A stretch of DNA of 64,000 bases from Symbiodinium natans (GCA_905221605.1 CAJNDS010002379.1:627501-691500), one strand, 5' to 3'; counted from the first letter of the stretch, positions 1 through 10,242 are shown. Numbers and translations: made by a program. The notes: generated by a model from the letters alone, not told the origin.

Positions 1-121
1 GGTTTAGGGTTCAGGGTTCAGGGTTTAGGGTTTAGGGTTTAGGGTTGGAGAACCAGCAGCCGAGGAAGACCAAGCGGAGCTTTGTGTGGTGCACGAGCTT
101 CAGAACCCTAAACCCGAATCC

Positions 122-575
122 CTACACCCCTGAACCCCGGGCTTTGCCAGTGACATGCAAGTGCCTGAAGCTCGGGTCGTCTTTGTTGTCGAACACGCAA
201 GTGTTGAAAGGCATGGAGAACAGCAGCCGCTCAGGACCCAGACACATCCTAGCTTCGGCTCTGAGCACGTAGCTTGGGGCGAGCATATGAAAGCCTCGTC
301 CCTGCGGCAAGGATTTCTCCAAAGGCTCAAGCCCCTCGCTGCAGTCAAGAACGTGGACGTCGTTCAAGAGCACGCCTTTCATTTTCTGGGCTGAAGGCAG
401 CTGGGACTTGGTGAGGCAAGGGAGAAACACCGGATCAGAGGCGAAAGAGACGCGCACGCTAGCCCGCAGCACCCCGAAGCTTGTGGAAATGGTCACCAGT
501 TTGGCAAAGTCTTGAAGTGCTGCCACGCAATTCCCTGACGCAGCTCACGTAGCGCTTCACCAGCTGCTTCGCCAT
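122..575 (-). pseudogene. candidate coding island with one frameshift
   Basis: I do not recognise this product. On the minus strand an ATG at 573-575, just inside the telomere-like repeat, opens a frame beginning MAKQLVKRYVSCVRE. After about 15 codons the frame shifts by one base (near 529-533, where GAATTGC would read on as GAA TGC with one T fewer) into a frame open for about 135 codons down to position 122. That frame contains stretches such as FGVLRASVRVSFASDP and RLLFSMPFNTCVFDNKDD, mixed hydrophobic/charged sequence without low complexity. The extra base could be a real mutation or a sequencing error. It is the longest repeat-free frame in the first 5 kb. A short minus-strand open island at 48-107 may be a neighbouring exon. 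Confidence 0.4.
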
Positions 576-599
576 CTGAAGCCCTAAACCTCGAAACCC

Positions 600-735
600 C
601 TAACCCCTAAACCCTGAACCTAAGACAATCCAGGGCTCTTTTCCGGGGAAAGTTTCGGGGAGTTTCGTTTTTGACTTTTGAATCATTTTTTTGACTTTAA
701 TTAGGTTAGGGTTTAGGGTTTAGGGTTTAGGGGCT
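600..735. repeat. short CCCTAAA and TTTAGGG blocks around an AT-richer spacer
   Basis: Degenerate CCCTAAA units near 580-625 give way to about 75 bp of T-rich unique sequence, then TTTAGGG units near 704-735. The opposed orientation shows this is interstitial repeat. No coding sign was seen in the spacer. Confidence 0.8.
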
Positions 736-761
736 TAGGGTTTGGGGAAGCTTCAGGGTGT

Positions 762-877
762 ACTATGCCCAGGAGTAACCTAGGAAGAACAAGGGTGCCT
801 TTTTTGGTTTAAAGGGGCTTATAAGGGAGCCTTGACCCTTAAAAAGGGAATGAGGGCCAGCCCTGGGCCCTGGTATG
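762..877. mobile_element. MITE-like element, family A copy 1
   Basis: The left end reads GCCCAGGAGTAACCTAGG and the right end is the roughly inverted GGGCCAGCCCTGGGCCCTGG. Inside are the family landmarks AAGGGTGCC, AAAGGGGCTTATAAGGGAGCC and AAAAAGGGAATGAGGGCC. The same order of landmarks recurs at least five more times in the window. No coding capacity, so it is a non-autonomous inverted-repeat element. Confidence 0.7.
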
Positions 878-916
878 CTACGCCCAGCTGACAGGCTGTG
901 ATCGGCCCCTAAACCT

Positions 917-1111
917 GGGATGTTCCCCCTTATACTAGCAGTCCTTCATAGGGATGATAATAGGGGCTACTAAAGTCCCTACTTGGCCCTTAAAGCCCCT
1001 TGAACCAAAAAATGTAAAAATAGTCCTCTCAAGCCCAATAGGGGAAAGTGCGAAACGTCCCAAGGGACTGCCGAGCCTATCAAGGACTGGTAGTATAAGG
1101 AGGAACATCCC
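917..1111. mobile_element. MITE-like element, family L, long terminal inverted repeats
   Basis: The element starts GGGATGTTCCCCCTTATACT and ends with the near-exact reverse complement, finishing GGAGGAACATCCC. The inverted repeats run for about 30 bp through the sequence around AGTCCTTCATAGG / CCTATCAAGGACT. The interior shares TTGAACCAAAAAATG and GTCCCAAGGG with islands at 13.2 kb and 52.15 kb. Non-coding. Confidence 0.75.
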
Positions 1112-1199
1112 GACCCTAAACCCTTAAACCTTGTTTGCCCGAAAGGATGCAGCCTAAGCCCTAAAATTAACAACCCGAAGCCCCCTAAACCCCAAACCC

Positions 1200-1390
1200 T
1201 GAAACCTAAACCCTAAACCCTAAACCCCAAACCCCAAACCCTTAAGGGTTTAGGGCCAAGGCGTCCCTAAACCCCTGCAACCCTAAAAACAAAAGACCCC
1301 AAAGCCCCTAACCCCTAAACCCTAAACCCTAAACCCTAAACCCTAAACCCTAAACCCTAAAACCTAAACCCTAAACCCCTGAACCCTAAA
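1200..1390. repeat. CCCTAAA array with variant units
   Basis: Tandem CCCTAAA heptamers with CCCCAAA and CCCTGAA variants. A unit of about 25 bp containing AAAAACAAAAGACCCCAAAG occurs twice (near 1285 and 1388), so the unique spacer was duplicated together with the repeats. Confidence 0.85.
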
Positions 1391-1410
1391 AACAAAAGAC
1401 CCCAAAGCCC

Positions 1411-1465
1411 TGGGAAGCTTGAACCATGCCATGCGTGACCCGAAGGGACGGGCGTCATTCTTCTC
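1411..1465 (-). CDS. candidate short exon
   Basis: The minus-strand frame reads EKNDARPFGSRMAWFKLPR. It is preceded by a CTCAG acceptor-like site at 1466-1470 and ends near CCCAG. Both flanks pass into telomere-like repeat within about 30 bp. No family is recognised. It is too short to be convincing alone. Confidence 0.33.
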
Positions 1466-1614
1466 CTGAGCCCGGGAGGCAGGGGGAGAAGGTTTAGGGT
1501 TTAGGGTTTATGGTTTAGGGTTTAGGGTTCAGGGTTTAGGCTGAGGGGGCCTGGGTTTGAGACTTAGAACTTACAAGTTTGGGATTCGGGGCTTTGGGAT
1601 TTCAGAGGTTTTGT

Positions 1615-1680
1615 GTTTAGGGTTTAGGGTTTAGGGTTTAGGGTTTAGGGTTTAGGGTTTAGGGTTTAGGGTTCAGGGTT
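1615..1680 (+). repeat. TTTAGGG array
   Basis: About nine uninterrupted TTTAGGG heptamers, ending in a TTCAGGG variant. Confidence 0.95.
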
Positions 1681-2231
1681 TCAGAGAGGTTTAGGGCTCA
1701 AGGGTCTCAGGGTTCAGGATTAGTAGTGGTTTGGGGCCCTAAACCCGTTCCTTTGTTCGCAGTGCAGAGGCTTCTAAGGCCTAGGGCTTCTTGTTTTGTG
1801 GAGCTGGGGAGGTTTAGGGTTCAGTGTTCTAGGGCTGATAAGCACGGTGCGGGCTTCGATGTTTAGGGTTTAGGGCTTAGGGCTTAGGGCTTAGGGTTTA
1901 GGGTTTAGGGTTACTTAGGCTACCCAAACAGGGACGGCACCTTACACATTGCACATTTAGGGTGTAGAGGTAGCAGTGCCAAGAACTCTCAAGTAATATC
2001 CTTAATCAATTAACTTATGCCGCCATGCAGACCCTAACCCTAAAACAATACCCCCAAACCACCAAAACACTGTCACGTACATCGTGACCCTAAATTCTAC
2101 ATCCGCCCTAAATCCGAAACCTTAAACGCTAAGCCCTATATAAGCCCTAAGCCCTCAGCCCTAAGCCCTAAACCCTAAACCCTAAACCTAAACTTAAACC
2201 CCCTCCTATAAAATAAAAAACCAAAAAGCAT

Positions 2232-2318
2232 GCTGGGTTGCAGGCTTCCCTCTCCCTTCCTTGGGTGGACTGCGCCTGGTGGGGTGTCTTGCTTCTTGAA
2301 GTTGGGGGATCCGGCGTG
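2232..2318 (-). CDS. candidate exon
   Basis: A CCCCAG acceptor-like site at 2319-2324 is followed on the minus strand by an open frame beginning HAGSPNFKKQDTPPGAVHP, hydrophilic and proline/lysine-rich, ending near an AACCCAG. The island is bounded by TTTAGGG-like sequence upstream in gene sense. Product unknown. Confidence 0.35.
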
Positions 2319-2639
2319 CTGGGGTTTTGGGGTTAAGGGACCCTAAACCCTAAAACCTAAACCCTAAGCCCTAAACCCTAAGCCCTAAACCCTAAACCCT
2401 AAACCCTAAGCCCTTAGCCCTAAACCCTAAACCCTAAACCCCACAAGGGTTCAGGGGTTCAGGGGTTGGGCAATTGCCGGTGACACCCAGAATCCAGTGA
2501 AGGACCTAAGGGTTCAGGGCCTAAATCCCTTCACCCCTAAATGGTAGGGTTTAGGGTTTGGGGTTTAGGGCTTAGGGTTTAGGGCTGAGGGAACTTTCGG
2601 GTTCAAAAAGGGCTAGTGTCCGCCCAGGTGCAGCAACCC

Positions 2640-2795
2640 ACAATAGCTACAACGTGGGTTTAGGGTTTAGGGTTTAGGGTTTAGGGCCAAGGTTAGGGTT
2701 TAGGGTTTAGGGTTTAGGGTTTAGGGTTTAGGGTTTCGGGTTTAGGGTTTAGGGTTTAGGGTTTAGGGTTTAGGGTTTAGGGTATAGGGTTTAGA
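2640..2795 (+). repeat. TTTAGGG array
   Basis: About 20 heptamers with a few substitutions (one TTTCGGG, one TATAGGG) and one short break near 2680. Confidence 0.95.
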
Positions 2796-2859
2796 GGCAA
2801 GTCCCGCAGTTCCAACGAACATGTACTCAAAGGACCACGCTGGCTACCACGAGATTACC

Positions 2860-3040
2860 CTAAACCCTAATAACCCTATTGCCCCCAATAACCCTAATAT
2901 TCCGAACAGGCCTAATAACCCTATTGATCCTAGTAACATCGATAACCCGAAATAAGCCGAATAACCCCACATTACCCCAGACTACCCTGAACAACCCTTA
3001 ATAGCTCTCAAAAAAACGCAAACAACCCTAAAGAACCCTT
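2860..3040. repeat. degenerate AACCCTAAT-like satellite
   Basis: About 180 bp of loosely repeated AATAACCCTA-type units, with AT insertions relative to CCCTAAA. This is decayed or diverged telomere-like sequence with no open frame of note. Confidence 0.6.
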
Positions 3041-3317
3041 AGGGTTTAGGGTTTAGGGTTTAGGGTTTCGGGTTTAGGGTTTAGGATATAGGGTGTAGGG
3101 TTTAGGGTTTAGGGTTTACGGTTTAGGGTTCAGGGTTTAGGGCAAATGACGCCACATAACGGCTTTGGGTTTAAGGACCTCGGAACCCCAAATTTAGGGA
3201 TGTTGGCGCCCTTGCCTTGGGTTTGGGGTTTAGGGTTGAGGGTTTGGGGTTTAGGGCTTAGGGTGCAGGGTTTAGGGCTTGGGGTTTAGGGTTGAGGGTT
3301 TATAGGGTTTCGGGGGT

Positions 3318-3436
3318 TCTGCCTTACAACTGCCAAAAAACCCTCTCGCACAACTTCTGTGAATTCTGGCCTCTTCCAAGGAGGCCCCCTCATATTTAGA
3401 GTCCCAGAAATAGTACCATCACCTTGAAAAGTGGCC
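3318..3436 (-). CDS. candidate exon, about 40 codons
   Basis: In gene sense the upstream repeat ends TTAG and is followed by a frame of about 40 codons that includes ATFQGDGTISGTLNMRG and, further on, EFTEVVREGFLAVVRQ. Composition is that of a globular protein. No domain recognised. The frame runs into CCCTAAA-type repeat at the downstream end. Confidence 0.38.
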
Positions 3437-3584
3437 CTAAGCCCTCCTAAACCCTAAACCCTAAACCCTAAACCCTAAACCCTACACCCTAAACCCTAAA
3501 CCCTAAACCCTCCTAAACCCTAAACCCTAAACCCTACACCCCAAAACCGAAACCCTGAAACCCTGAAACCGATATAGCGGGCTG

Positions 3585-3692
3585 ATGCTTCAGGGGGTCT
3601 TGAAACCCAGTTTCTGAGGGCCGCGCCCCAAGCATCATCAGCTCGCTTTCATAAAGAAGGAGGTCCTCTCCGCTGCTTACACTGGCTTCGGA
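3585..3692 (-). CDS. candidate exon
   Basis: The minus-strand frame opens SEASVSSGEDLLLYESELMM and stays open to about 3570. It directly abuts a pure TTTAGGG array (plus orientation) that starts at 3693. Product unknown. Confidence 0.35.
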
Positions 3693-3796
3693 AGGGTTTA
3701 GGGTTTAGGGTTTAGGGTTTAGGGTTTAGGGTTTAGGGTTTAGGGTTTAGGGTTTAGGGTTTAGGGTTTAGGGTTTAGGGTTTAGGGTTTAGGGTT
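3693..3796 (+). repeat. pure TTTAGGG array
   Basis: About 14-15 perfect heptamers with no mismatch. Confidence 0.97.
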
Positions 3797-3819
3797 ATGT
3801 TTTAATGCCTCTGAAACCC

Positions 3820-3951
3820 CTAAGCACGCATTTCGGGATGAACAGCTCTCTGCTGCCCCACACACCTCAATCCTCGCAAGAACCCGGCTGGGTGCCCACT
3901 CTGCTTTCCACTTTTTTTCTGATTGTTCTCGATCTTGAGCACCCAGATGCG
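3820..3951 (-). CDS. candidate terminal exon with stop codon
   Basis: A minus-strand frame of 43 codons starts RIWVLKIENNQKKSGKQ and ends with TAG at 3820-3822. It is basic and globular-looking. Upstream in gene sense lies CCCTAAA repeat on the plus strand at 3956-4010. Product unknown. Confidence 0.35.
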   Translation of the reverse strand, partial: RIWVLKIENNQKKSGKQSGHPAGFLRGLRCVGQQRAVHPEMRA

Positions 3952-4367
3952 TTGAACCCTAAACCCTAAACCCTAAACCCTAAACCCTGAACCCCCTAAA
4001 CCCCCCAAACCCTAAACCCGAGGGCTTAGGCTTAGGGTACAGGGTTGGGTACTTCCCCTGAAGCAGATCGTAACCCTTCGGGTAGTTACAGGGTCCCTGA
4101 ATCTGGGGATCCCTTATATACCCCACACACCGCATGTTCTTGCAAGAGATCTTGAGGGCAATACTGTGCCTTTTTGAGCATCCCAAGCATAAGTTTTTTG
4201 GTAAGTTACCTCAGAATCCGGGGCTTTTCTTGGAATACAGGGCCTCTCAAGCACCCTTCCCCACTTCTGAGGGCGGCGTGCGGGGGGTTTTCTAGCAATG
4301 AAGGGTATATAGGGTTTAGGGTATAGGGTTTAGGGTTTAGGGTTTAGGGGAACTACACAAAGTAGGT

Positions 4368-4492
4368 TTTGGGGTTCTCAAGCTCATCGGCGAAACGAGC
4401 TTCGTCTCCTCGCCCGGTGTTACCACAGCGACCACTGTCGCCATCCAGTTCTTAAAGGGCATGAGGAGGGACCCCTGCAGTCGAAGGGACCC
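4368..4492 (-). CDS. candidate exon
   Basis: The minus-strand frame includes MPFKNWMATVVAVVTPGEE and runs about 40 codons. It contains a short hydrophobic stretch (MATVVAVV). Product unknown. The island ends in TTTAGGG sequence at about 4345. Confidence 0.35.
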
Positions 4493-4518
4493 TTAATATT
4501 CTTCCCCTAAATTAACCC

Positions 4519-4530
4519 TTATATATATAC

Positions 4531-4562
<32 letters not shown>

Positions 4563-4590
4563 GTATATACGTATGTATATGTATATACAC
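4519..4590. repeat. AT dinucleotide microsatellite
   Basis: Interrupted (TA)n with TATAC/GTATA variants over about 70 bp. Confidence 0.95.
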
Positions 4591-5535
4591 CTTATATAGT
4601 CCCTGTATAACTGAGCAGCCCCCAAATAACCCCCTAAAAACCGCTAAGGTCCCTTGTAGGGGTCCATCCGTTAGTCCCTTGAAGTTTTGTATTGACGCTC
4701 AACCCTAAAACCTACTTGCCATGATACCTACAAGCCCACAGGCCATGAAGACTCTTCAAAAATAACAAGTCAGACACTGTAAGCCCCAAGGCCTGAACAC
4801 TTTAAGTCCTAATTCGGGTTTAGGGTCAGGGTTCAGGGTTCAGGGTTTAGGGTTTAGGGTTTTGGGTTTATGGTTTAGGGTGTAGGGTTTGGGGTCTAGG
4901 GCGACACCCCGCATGCCCTACGTGAGCGCCGTGTCCTTGAAGGTGGAGAGAAGATTCGACGAGCCCGTGGCAAGTTCTGGGACGTTCCAACCTTTGCTCT
5001 CCAAACCCCGACCCTGAGCCTCAAAGCCTAAGCTCTAAATCCTAAAGCCTAAACCCCAAAAACCCCATAAATCCCCTAAACCCTAAACCCAAAAAACCCC
5101 ATAAATCCCCTAAACCCTAAACCCGAAACCCTAAACCCTAAACCGCAAACTCTAAACCCCGAACCCAAAACCCAAAACGGATATGTGCAGGACCATCGAG
5201 GCAGGCGGGGAGACGAGGCAGATTATACAAGAAAGCTTGACAGCAATCGACCTCAGAAGGCAGAGACACGGAAAGGAGGCGAACGTCTAAACCCAAAAGC
5301 CTATAAGCCATAAGCCCCTAAAGCCCCTAAAGCCCCTAAAGACCCTAAAGCCCCCACAAACCCTGAACCCTGAACTGACACGCACATCGGCTGAAGGATG
5401 ACAAAGAGCCTTCAAGGGTTTAGGGTTTAGGGTTCTAAACCCTTAACCCTAAACCCGAAACCCTAATCAAGGGTTGCAAAGCTCCAAACCTTGACAGGGT
5501 CAGGGTTTAGGGTTTTGGGTCTAGGGTTTAGGGTA

Positions 5536-5898
5536 TAGGGTAGTCTGAAGCGGGCACCGGTGTGTACCCTCGCTCCAGACCAGAAATCCCAGTCAGAATA
5601 AGCTGGCGGTGCCCTCTTCTGTGCGAGGACAATCCCAGTCAGAGATCGCACTCTGTCAAGCGCATCGACGGTGACCGCGTACTTCTCCGGAACTTTGTGA
5701 TGCCGATGTGGTAAGGAAGATAGCTGCCGCAAATGTGCATGCAGTCCGCAATTTTTCCACTGGCCTGCCTTCTGCAGGAGAAGAGGAGAGCCAGAGTCGC
5801 CACATGTCGTCGAGACGGTACGGGGTTACAAGCCGAGAAGTCCTTGAAAAGCCCTCAGACATGGACCCCAGAGTTCCAGTCTGCAATGTCGCGGGTTT
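5536..5898. other. unique island open on both strands, strand undecided
   Basis: About 360 bp without telomere-like repeat, one of the larger unique islands. On the plus strand a frame from about 5673 to 5898 reads protein-like (it contains PELCDADVVRKIAAANVHAV and ends near PRVPVCNVAG). On the minus strand two overlapping frames are also open, one containing EKYAVTVDALDRVRSLTG (5536-5690) and one containing YRLDDMWRLWLSSSPAEG (5690-5886). At most one can be real. The plus frame is the longest uninterrupted one. Confidence 0.35.
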
Positions 5899-6290
5899 AG
5901 GGTTTAGGGCCCTACACCCACAAGCCCCGCTCGCCCTAAGCCCTAAGCCCTAAACCGTACACCCAAGCCCTGAGCCCCAGGACACTAAGCCCAGACCTCA
6001 AACCCCTAAACCCCAAAACCTGCATCCCTAAGCCACTTCATGAACCTCTACCCCTCAACTTTTTGGAACCCAAACCTTAAAGGCCCCCGAAACGCTATTT
6101 GGAGGTTCAGGGCACTTATAAACCATTTGCTGTTGTTATCAACCACTCAGAAGCCCCTTTAGGACCTCAATATGGCTGCAATAACTGTGCTATCGGGGCA
6201 GCTATAGTTGGGTTACTCTGTACCCTAAACCCTACACCCTAAGCCCTAAACCCTACCTCCAAGTAAGCCTTAATCTCTAACGCCTCTCTC

Positions 6291-6380
6291 AGTAGCCCAG
6301 CAATCTTATCATGATAAGGGCGCCCTTTTCGGGGTTGGTTACCAACAAAAAAGGGAAAAGGGTACCGCTGGGCTACCAAG
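6291..6380. mobile_element. MITE-like element, family B copy 1
   Basis: Starts AGTAGCCCAGC and ends GCTGGGCTACCAAG. The family consensus terminus is CTTGGTAGCCCAGT, inverted at the other end. Interior landmarks GATAAGGGCGCCCTTTT, GGTTGGTTAC and GGGAAAAGGGTACC are shared with the other B copies. Confidence 0.75.
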
Positions 6381-6413
6381 TTCCCTAAACCCTAAACCCT
6401 AAACCCTAAACCC

Positions 6414-6442
6414 TGAACCCTGAACCCTGAACCCTGAACCCT
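6414..6442. repeat. CCCTGAA variant repeat
   Basis: About four CCCTGAA heptamers directly follow four CCCTAAA heptamers (6384-6413). Confidence 0.85.
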
Positions 6443-6536
6443 GGGAGCCCGAGCATGCTCCGGCAAGCTCCAGGCGCATGGCCCCGAACTCCAAACCATC
6501 CTGCGGGGGGGGTTTGGGGTTTGGGGTGTAGGGTTT

Positions 6537-6559
6537 GGGGGGGGGGGGGGGGGGGGGGG
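6537..6559. repeat. homopolymer G tract
   Basis: About 23 consecutive G, next to TTTGGGG units and followed by CCCCCCTAAACCC. Confidence 0.9.
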
Positions 6560-6670
6560 TATACTCCCCCCTAAACCCTAAACCCTAAACCCTAAACCCC
6601 TCTACACCCCTTATATTCCCCAACCCTCCAAAACCCTAAACCTCCACGGGCAAAACCACCGAGGGGCCCA

Positions 6671-6778
6671 GAGAACCACATAAACATAAGGATCCTACAA
6701 ACAGGCTTTTCCGGCATCCCCCCTCAGAGGGGCCCATATACCCTCATAGTAGGATCCTTATGTTTAGGTGGTTTTCTA
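6671..6778. mobile_element. MITE-like element, family M, hairpin
   Basis: Near-perfect terminal inverted repeats of about 26 bp: ACATAAACATAAGGATCCTA on the left and TAGGATCCTTATGTTTAGGT on the right. The non-coding interior also has GAGGGGCCCA near both ends. One copy in this window. Confidence 0.75.
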
Positions 6779-6786
6779 GAGCCCTG

Positions 6787-6860
6787 ACCCTAAACCCTAA
6801 ACCCTAAACCCTAAACCCTAAACCCTAAACCCTAAACCCTAAACCCTAAACCCTAACCCT
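6787..6860 (-). repeat. CCCTAAA array
   Basis: About ten near-perfect heptamers directly following the family M hairpin. Confidence 0.95.
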
Positions 6861-7081
6861 TATAAGCACCAGTGAGGCAATCGATGTCATTTTGCGCATC
6901 GCGCACGTGCGAGAGCACAGAAGAGCTGGCAGCCCGTGCACCTAAGACTGCGCAGGGGCTTAGGGTTTGGGATTTAGGGTTTAGGGTTTAGGGTTTAGGG
7001 TTTGGGGTTTGGGGTTTGGGGTTTGGGATTTCGGATTTGGGGTTTAGGGTTGGGATTTAGGGCTTGGGGTTTAGGATTCAT

Positions 7082-7210
7082 CATGGGTTCCCCTTCTCTT
7101 TACTGCCCGCCAAGGCTTCCCCCAGAAGCAAGGCGATTTATGGAAGATTACGCCTAAAAAGGAACCCGGGGGGGGGGGGGGGGGGGGGGGTAGTATAGAG
7201 TAGGGAAACG
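7082..7210. mobile_element. MITE-like element, family C copy 1
   Basis: Left end CATGGGTTCCCC, right end a G run of more than 20 followed by TAGTATAGAGTAGGG. It is the shortest copy and the one without a telomere-like block between GTAGTA and TAGAG, so it shows the empty state of the site filled in copies 2 and 4. Confidence 0.6.
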
Positions 7211-8025
7211 AATGAATTTAGGTTTAGGGTTTGGGGTTCAGGGCAGGATTTGGGGTTTAGGGTATAGGGTTCAGGATTCGGGGTTTAGGGTTTGAAGCTC
7301 AGGGTTCAGGATTTGCGGTCTAGACTTCAGCAGGTTTAGGCAGGGTCCTTCAGGGGGGCAGGCCATGTACTTAGCCAGAAAAAGGGATCGGACAGGGTTA
7401 AGGGTTGCCCTAACCCCTAACCCCTAAACCCTAAACCCTAAACCCTAAACCCCTAAACCCCCAAACCCCTAAACCCTAAACCCTAAACCTCAAACTCTAA
7501 ACCCTTGCATCTCATGAGAGCCGTCGAGGTGCCAAGTGTCACATTCACCCCGACTTGGAAGCTCTCTTGACTTAGTAAGGTGAGGGGTTTAGGGTTTAGG
7601 GTTCAGGGTGTAGGGTTTAGGGTTTAGGGTTTAGGGTTCCCTAAACCCTGTCTACCCTTACCAGATTCCTTGTGAAGTATATGGGTGTTCCACCTCACAA
7701 GCCTCATGAAGCTGGCCCTTCATGTCAGCACACAAGGGGCAAGCAATAACTGCTTGGTTGAGGATTTAGGGTTGAGGATTTAGGGAGGCGCCCCACTCAG
7801 ATTGTCTTCTATAAACATATCTAAAGCAACCCTAGAAGTACACGTTCTAGTCAGCTAGGACCGGGCGTGAAGGGCCTCACCGCAACCCTAACCCCTAAAC
7901 CCTAACCCTAAACCCTAAACCCTAAACCCTAAACCCTAAACCCTAAACCCATGACTTGCCACTGCCGGGGCACTCGAAGCGAGCGGATGCTGGCTCACAA
8001 CCATTTCGAAGGCTCGTCAACCTGT

Positions 8026-8107
8026 CGGTTTAGGGTTTAGGGTTTAGGGTTTAGGGTTTAGGGTTTAGGGTTTAGGGTTTAGGGTTTAGGGTTTAGGGTT
8101 TAGGGTT
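8026..8107 (+). repeat. TTTAGGG array
   Basis: About 11-12 perfect heptamers. Confidence 0.96.
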
Positions 8108-8290
8108 AGTCTCGTATATTTCGGGCGGGTTTTACCTAAACCCTAACCCTAAACCCTATATAAACCGGTTTAAGAGGACTAAGGTGTTAGGGCCTTGAAG
8201 GTTTGGGGGTTTAGGTCTAGCGGGCCTCAGGCGGCAGGGTTCTAGCCCCGCAATACAAAAAAAAACACGTGTTCCATGAGCCCCACAAAA

Positions 8291-8405
8291 CTTGGCTGCA
8301 CTCAGGAGGGTAGCTATAAATTAAACTTTTAGCTGCCTTAAGAAGAAGCCCAATAAACCCAAAAAAGGTAAGGATCTAAAGTTACAGTAAAGTACCACAA
8401 AGAAA
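8291..8405. mobile_element. interspersed repeat, family I copy 1
   Basis: This roughly 110-bp sequence, with landmarks CTTGGCTGC, TAGCTATAAATT, TTTTAGCTGCCTT and the well-conserved TAAAGTTACAGTAAAGTACC, recurs in the same orientation at 18455-18568. No clear terminal inverted repeats, so the class of element is uncertain. Confidence 0.65.
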
Positions 8406-8940
8406 AAGACCTCAGGGTTTAAGGTTGAAGGTTCAGGGTGTAGGGTTTAGGGTTTGGGGTTTGGGGTTCGGGGTTTAAGGTTTATGGGTCCGCATGGAAC
8501 CTCCAGTGTGCCAACAACAGATCGGCCTTCAATGTCGCAGGCGCCAGGGGAACGGTGTCTGGGTCCTCCGGCGGAGCGGTAGACCCCAAACCCTATGCCC
8601 TGAACCCTAAACCCCAACCCCAAACCCTAAGGTCTGTTTTCTTGTACACTTTGGGTTTTAGGGGCTTGGGGTCAAAACTTTCCTAGACGCTATAAACCTC
8701 AAACCTGTACGGGCCTTGTTTCTTTCACGTGGAGGCTTTTGGGGTTTAGGTTTTCGGCTTTCTTGCTCATCTCACTTCTTGGAGCCTTCGGGTTAAGGTC
8801 TGATGGCCAAGAGAGCATGCCAGAATTATTCTAGGCCGCATAGGGGTTTAGGGTTTTTAGGGTTTTAAGGGTTTGTAGGGTTTTTAGGGTTTTTCATTAG
8901 GGTTTGTGGAGTTAATAGGGTTTTATGTTAGGGTTTAGGG

Positions 8941-9139
8941 TTGATCGGATTTTTGGGGTCGGGGTGTCCAACAGTTTTCACTACCAGCGTCGGGGGAGTC
9001 AAACAGGCCCATCGACAGGTTCACATGAGTTTTGCTTCAAACGTCGAGGGTGTGCGGGAGTCGGGTTTATAGAGGCCTGGCGACAAGTTGCTTTGTCCAA
9101 GCTTGCTGACGACGCTCACGGCAGTAGCGTTGCCCCAAA
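8941..9139 (+). CDS. candidate coding island, plus strand
   Basis: About 200 bp of unique sequence with one plus-strand frame open throughout, including GSHEFCFKRRGCAGVGFIE and AWRQVALSKLADDAHGSSVA. The open frame extends further on both sides only by translating telomere-like repeat. No family recognised. Strand opposite to most other candidates. Confidence 0.25.
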
Positions 9140-9288
9140 AACCCTAAACCCTATAAACCCTATAAACCCTAAACCCCAAACCCCCTACTTACGGAACACA
9201 ACACCTTGCTTACGCCAAACCTTGTTTCTGAAAGCCCCGGTCTTGTCTAAACAAGGAGGGCTCCAGTGTAGCTTCATGGGTGGGGAGG

Positions 9289-9390
9289 GGTTTAGGGTTT
9301 AGGGTTTAGGGTTTAGGGTTTAGGGTTTAGGGTTTAGGGTTTAGGGTTTAGGGTTTAGGGTTTAGGGTTTAGGGTTTAGGGTTTCGGGTT
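9289..9390 (+). repeat. TTTAGGG array
   Basis: About 14 heptamers, the second last being TTTCGGG. Confidence 0.96.
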
Positions 9391-9478
9391 TAGGGGCACT
9401 TGGCACCGAAACCCTAAGCCTCTGGACCCAGAGCCGGTGTAGCATTCAACCCAGAGCTCTCCTAGGCCAAAAGAGTAC

Positions 9479-9590
9479 CTTAGTTGTCCAGTACCTAGGG
9501 GTTTTAAAGGTTAACCTTTGGGATTATAAGGGGAATATATTACCCCAAAAAGGTTAAAGGTTACCTACTCTACTACTAAGGTACCCTAGG
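9479..9590. mobile_element. inverted-repeat element, family K copy 1
   Basis: AAAGGTTAACCTTTGGG on the left faces AAAAAGGTTAAAGGTTACC on the right, with CTTAGT / ACTAAG near the outer ends. Related sequence lies at about 20013-20052 and 24437-24555 (CAACCTTTCAACTA, AAAGGTTACCTTCTTAG). Confidence 0.5.
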
Positions 9591-9946
9591 TGATGAAATG
9601 GCTTACAGGGGCTTAGAACTACTATTTTGCTTCTAAGAACCCCAAAAGAATTAAGATAATAACAATAATCCCTATGTTTCCCTTAATTAACAAGGAAGAA
9701 TATTTATTTATATTTCATATTTTTTGCCGGGGGGTTCTTCAGCAATTAGTAGATAAAGGGGGAAGTTAAACCCCTCCGAATACAGGGCCTACTCTGGGTC
9801 CTGATCAACCTTCAACTCTCTTGGCTAAACCCTCGCCTTCGCCCTAAACCCTAAACTTTAGGGTTTAGGGTTTAGGGTTTAGGGTTTGGGGTTTAGGGTT
9901 TAGGGTTTAGGGTTTAGGGTTTAGGGTTTAGGGTAAACTCTCAACC

Positions 9947-10063
9947 CTACACCACACTAACGACGGCAGCGTCTCTTGGTTCCCGGCACGCCTCCTCGGC
10001 CAAGCGCTCGCAGGACCAATTGCCGACAGAGATCGAGACCTGCTTCACTATCTGTTCTGTTCG
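9947..10063 (-). CDS. candidate terminal exon, 38 codons plus stop
   Basis: The minus-strand frame reads RTEQIVKQVSISVGNWSCER and continues for 18 more codons to a TAG at 9947-9949. AAGCAG before GTC could be an internal acceptor. Soluble, globular composition. No family recognised. Flanked downstream in gene sense by the complement of a TTTAGGG array. Confidence 0.38.
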   Translation of the reverse strand, partial: RTEQIVKQVSISVGNWSCERLAEEACREPRDAAVVSVV

Positions 10064-10183
10064 CTTAAGAACCCTCCCAAGAATCGATACTATTCTTCCC
10101 TATAAGGGTTTAATATGGGGGGGTGATTGTTTTACTTTTCATTTTTGGGGCGGGGGCTTCTTAAGCACATAATAGCTATGAAT

Positions 10184-10242
10184 AGAGGGAGAGTGAAAGC
10201 GAGTGCGAGAGTGCGAGTGAGAGTCAAAGTGAGAGCCAGAGT
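10184..10242 (+). repeat. purine-rich GAGAGTG low-complexity tract
   Basis: Loosely repeated GAGAGTGCGAGT/GAGAGTCAAAGT units. Plus-strand frames through it are repeat translations, not evidence of a gene. The sequence from about 10330 to 10500 is degenerate TTTAGGG-like repeat. Confidence 0.7.

Noticed and set aside
1-60. The window as a chromosome end or telomere
   Set aside because: Repeats begin in mid-pattern, are short and reverse orientation repeatedly. Both window edges are ordinary mosaic.
1915-2035. Plus-strand frame reading GYPNRDGTLHIAHLG
   Set aside because: Short, no splice-like borders, and chance openness is likely.
4893-4995. Island with good frames on both strands (MPYVSAVSLKVERRFDE plus, ESKGWNVPELATGSSN minus)
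   Set aside because: Strand undecidable without transcripts, so not listed as a feature.
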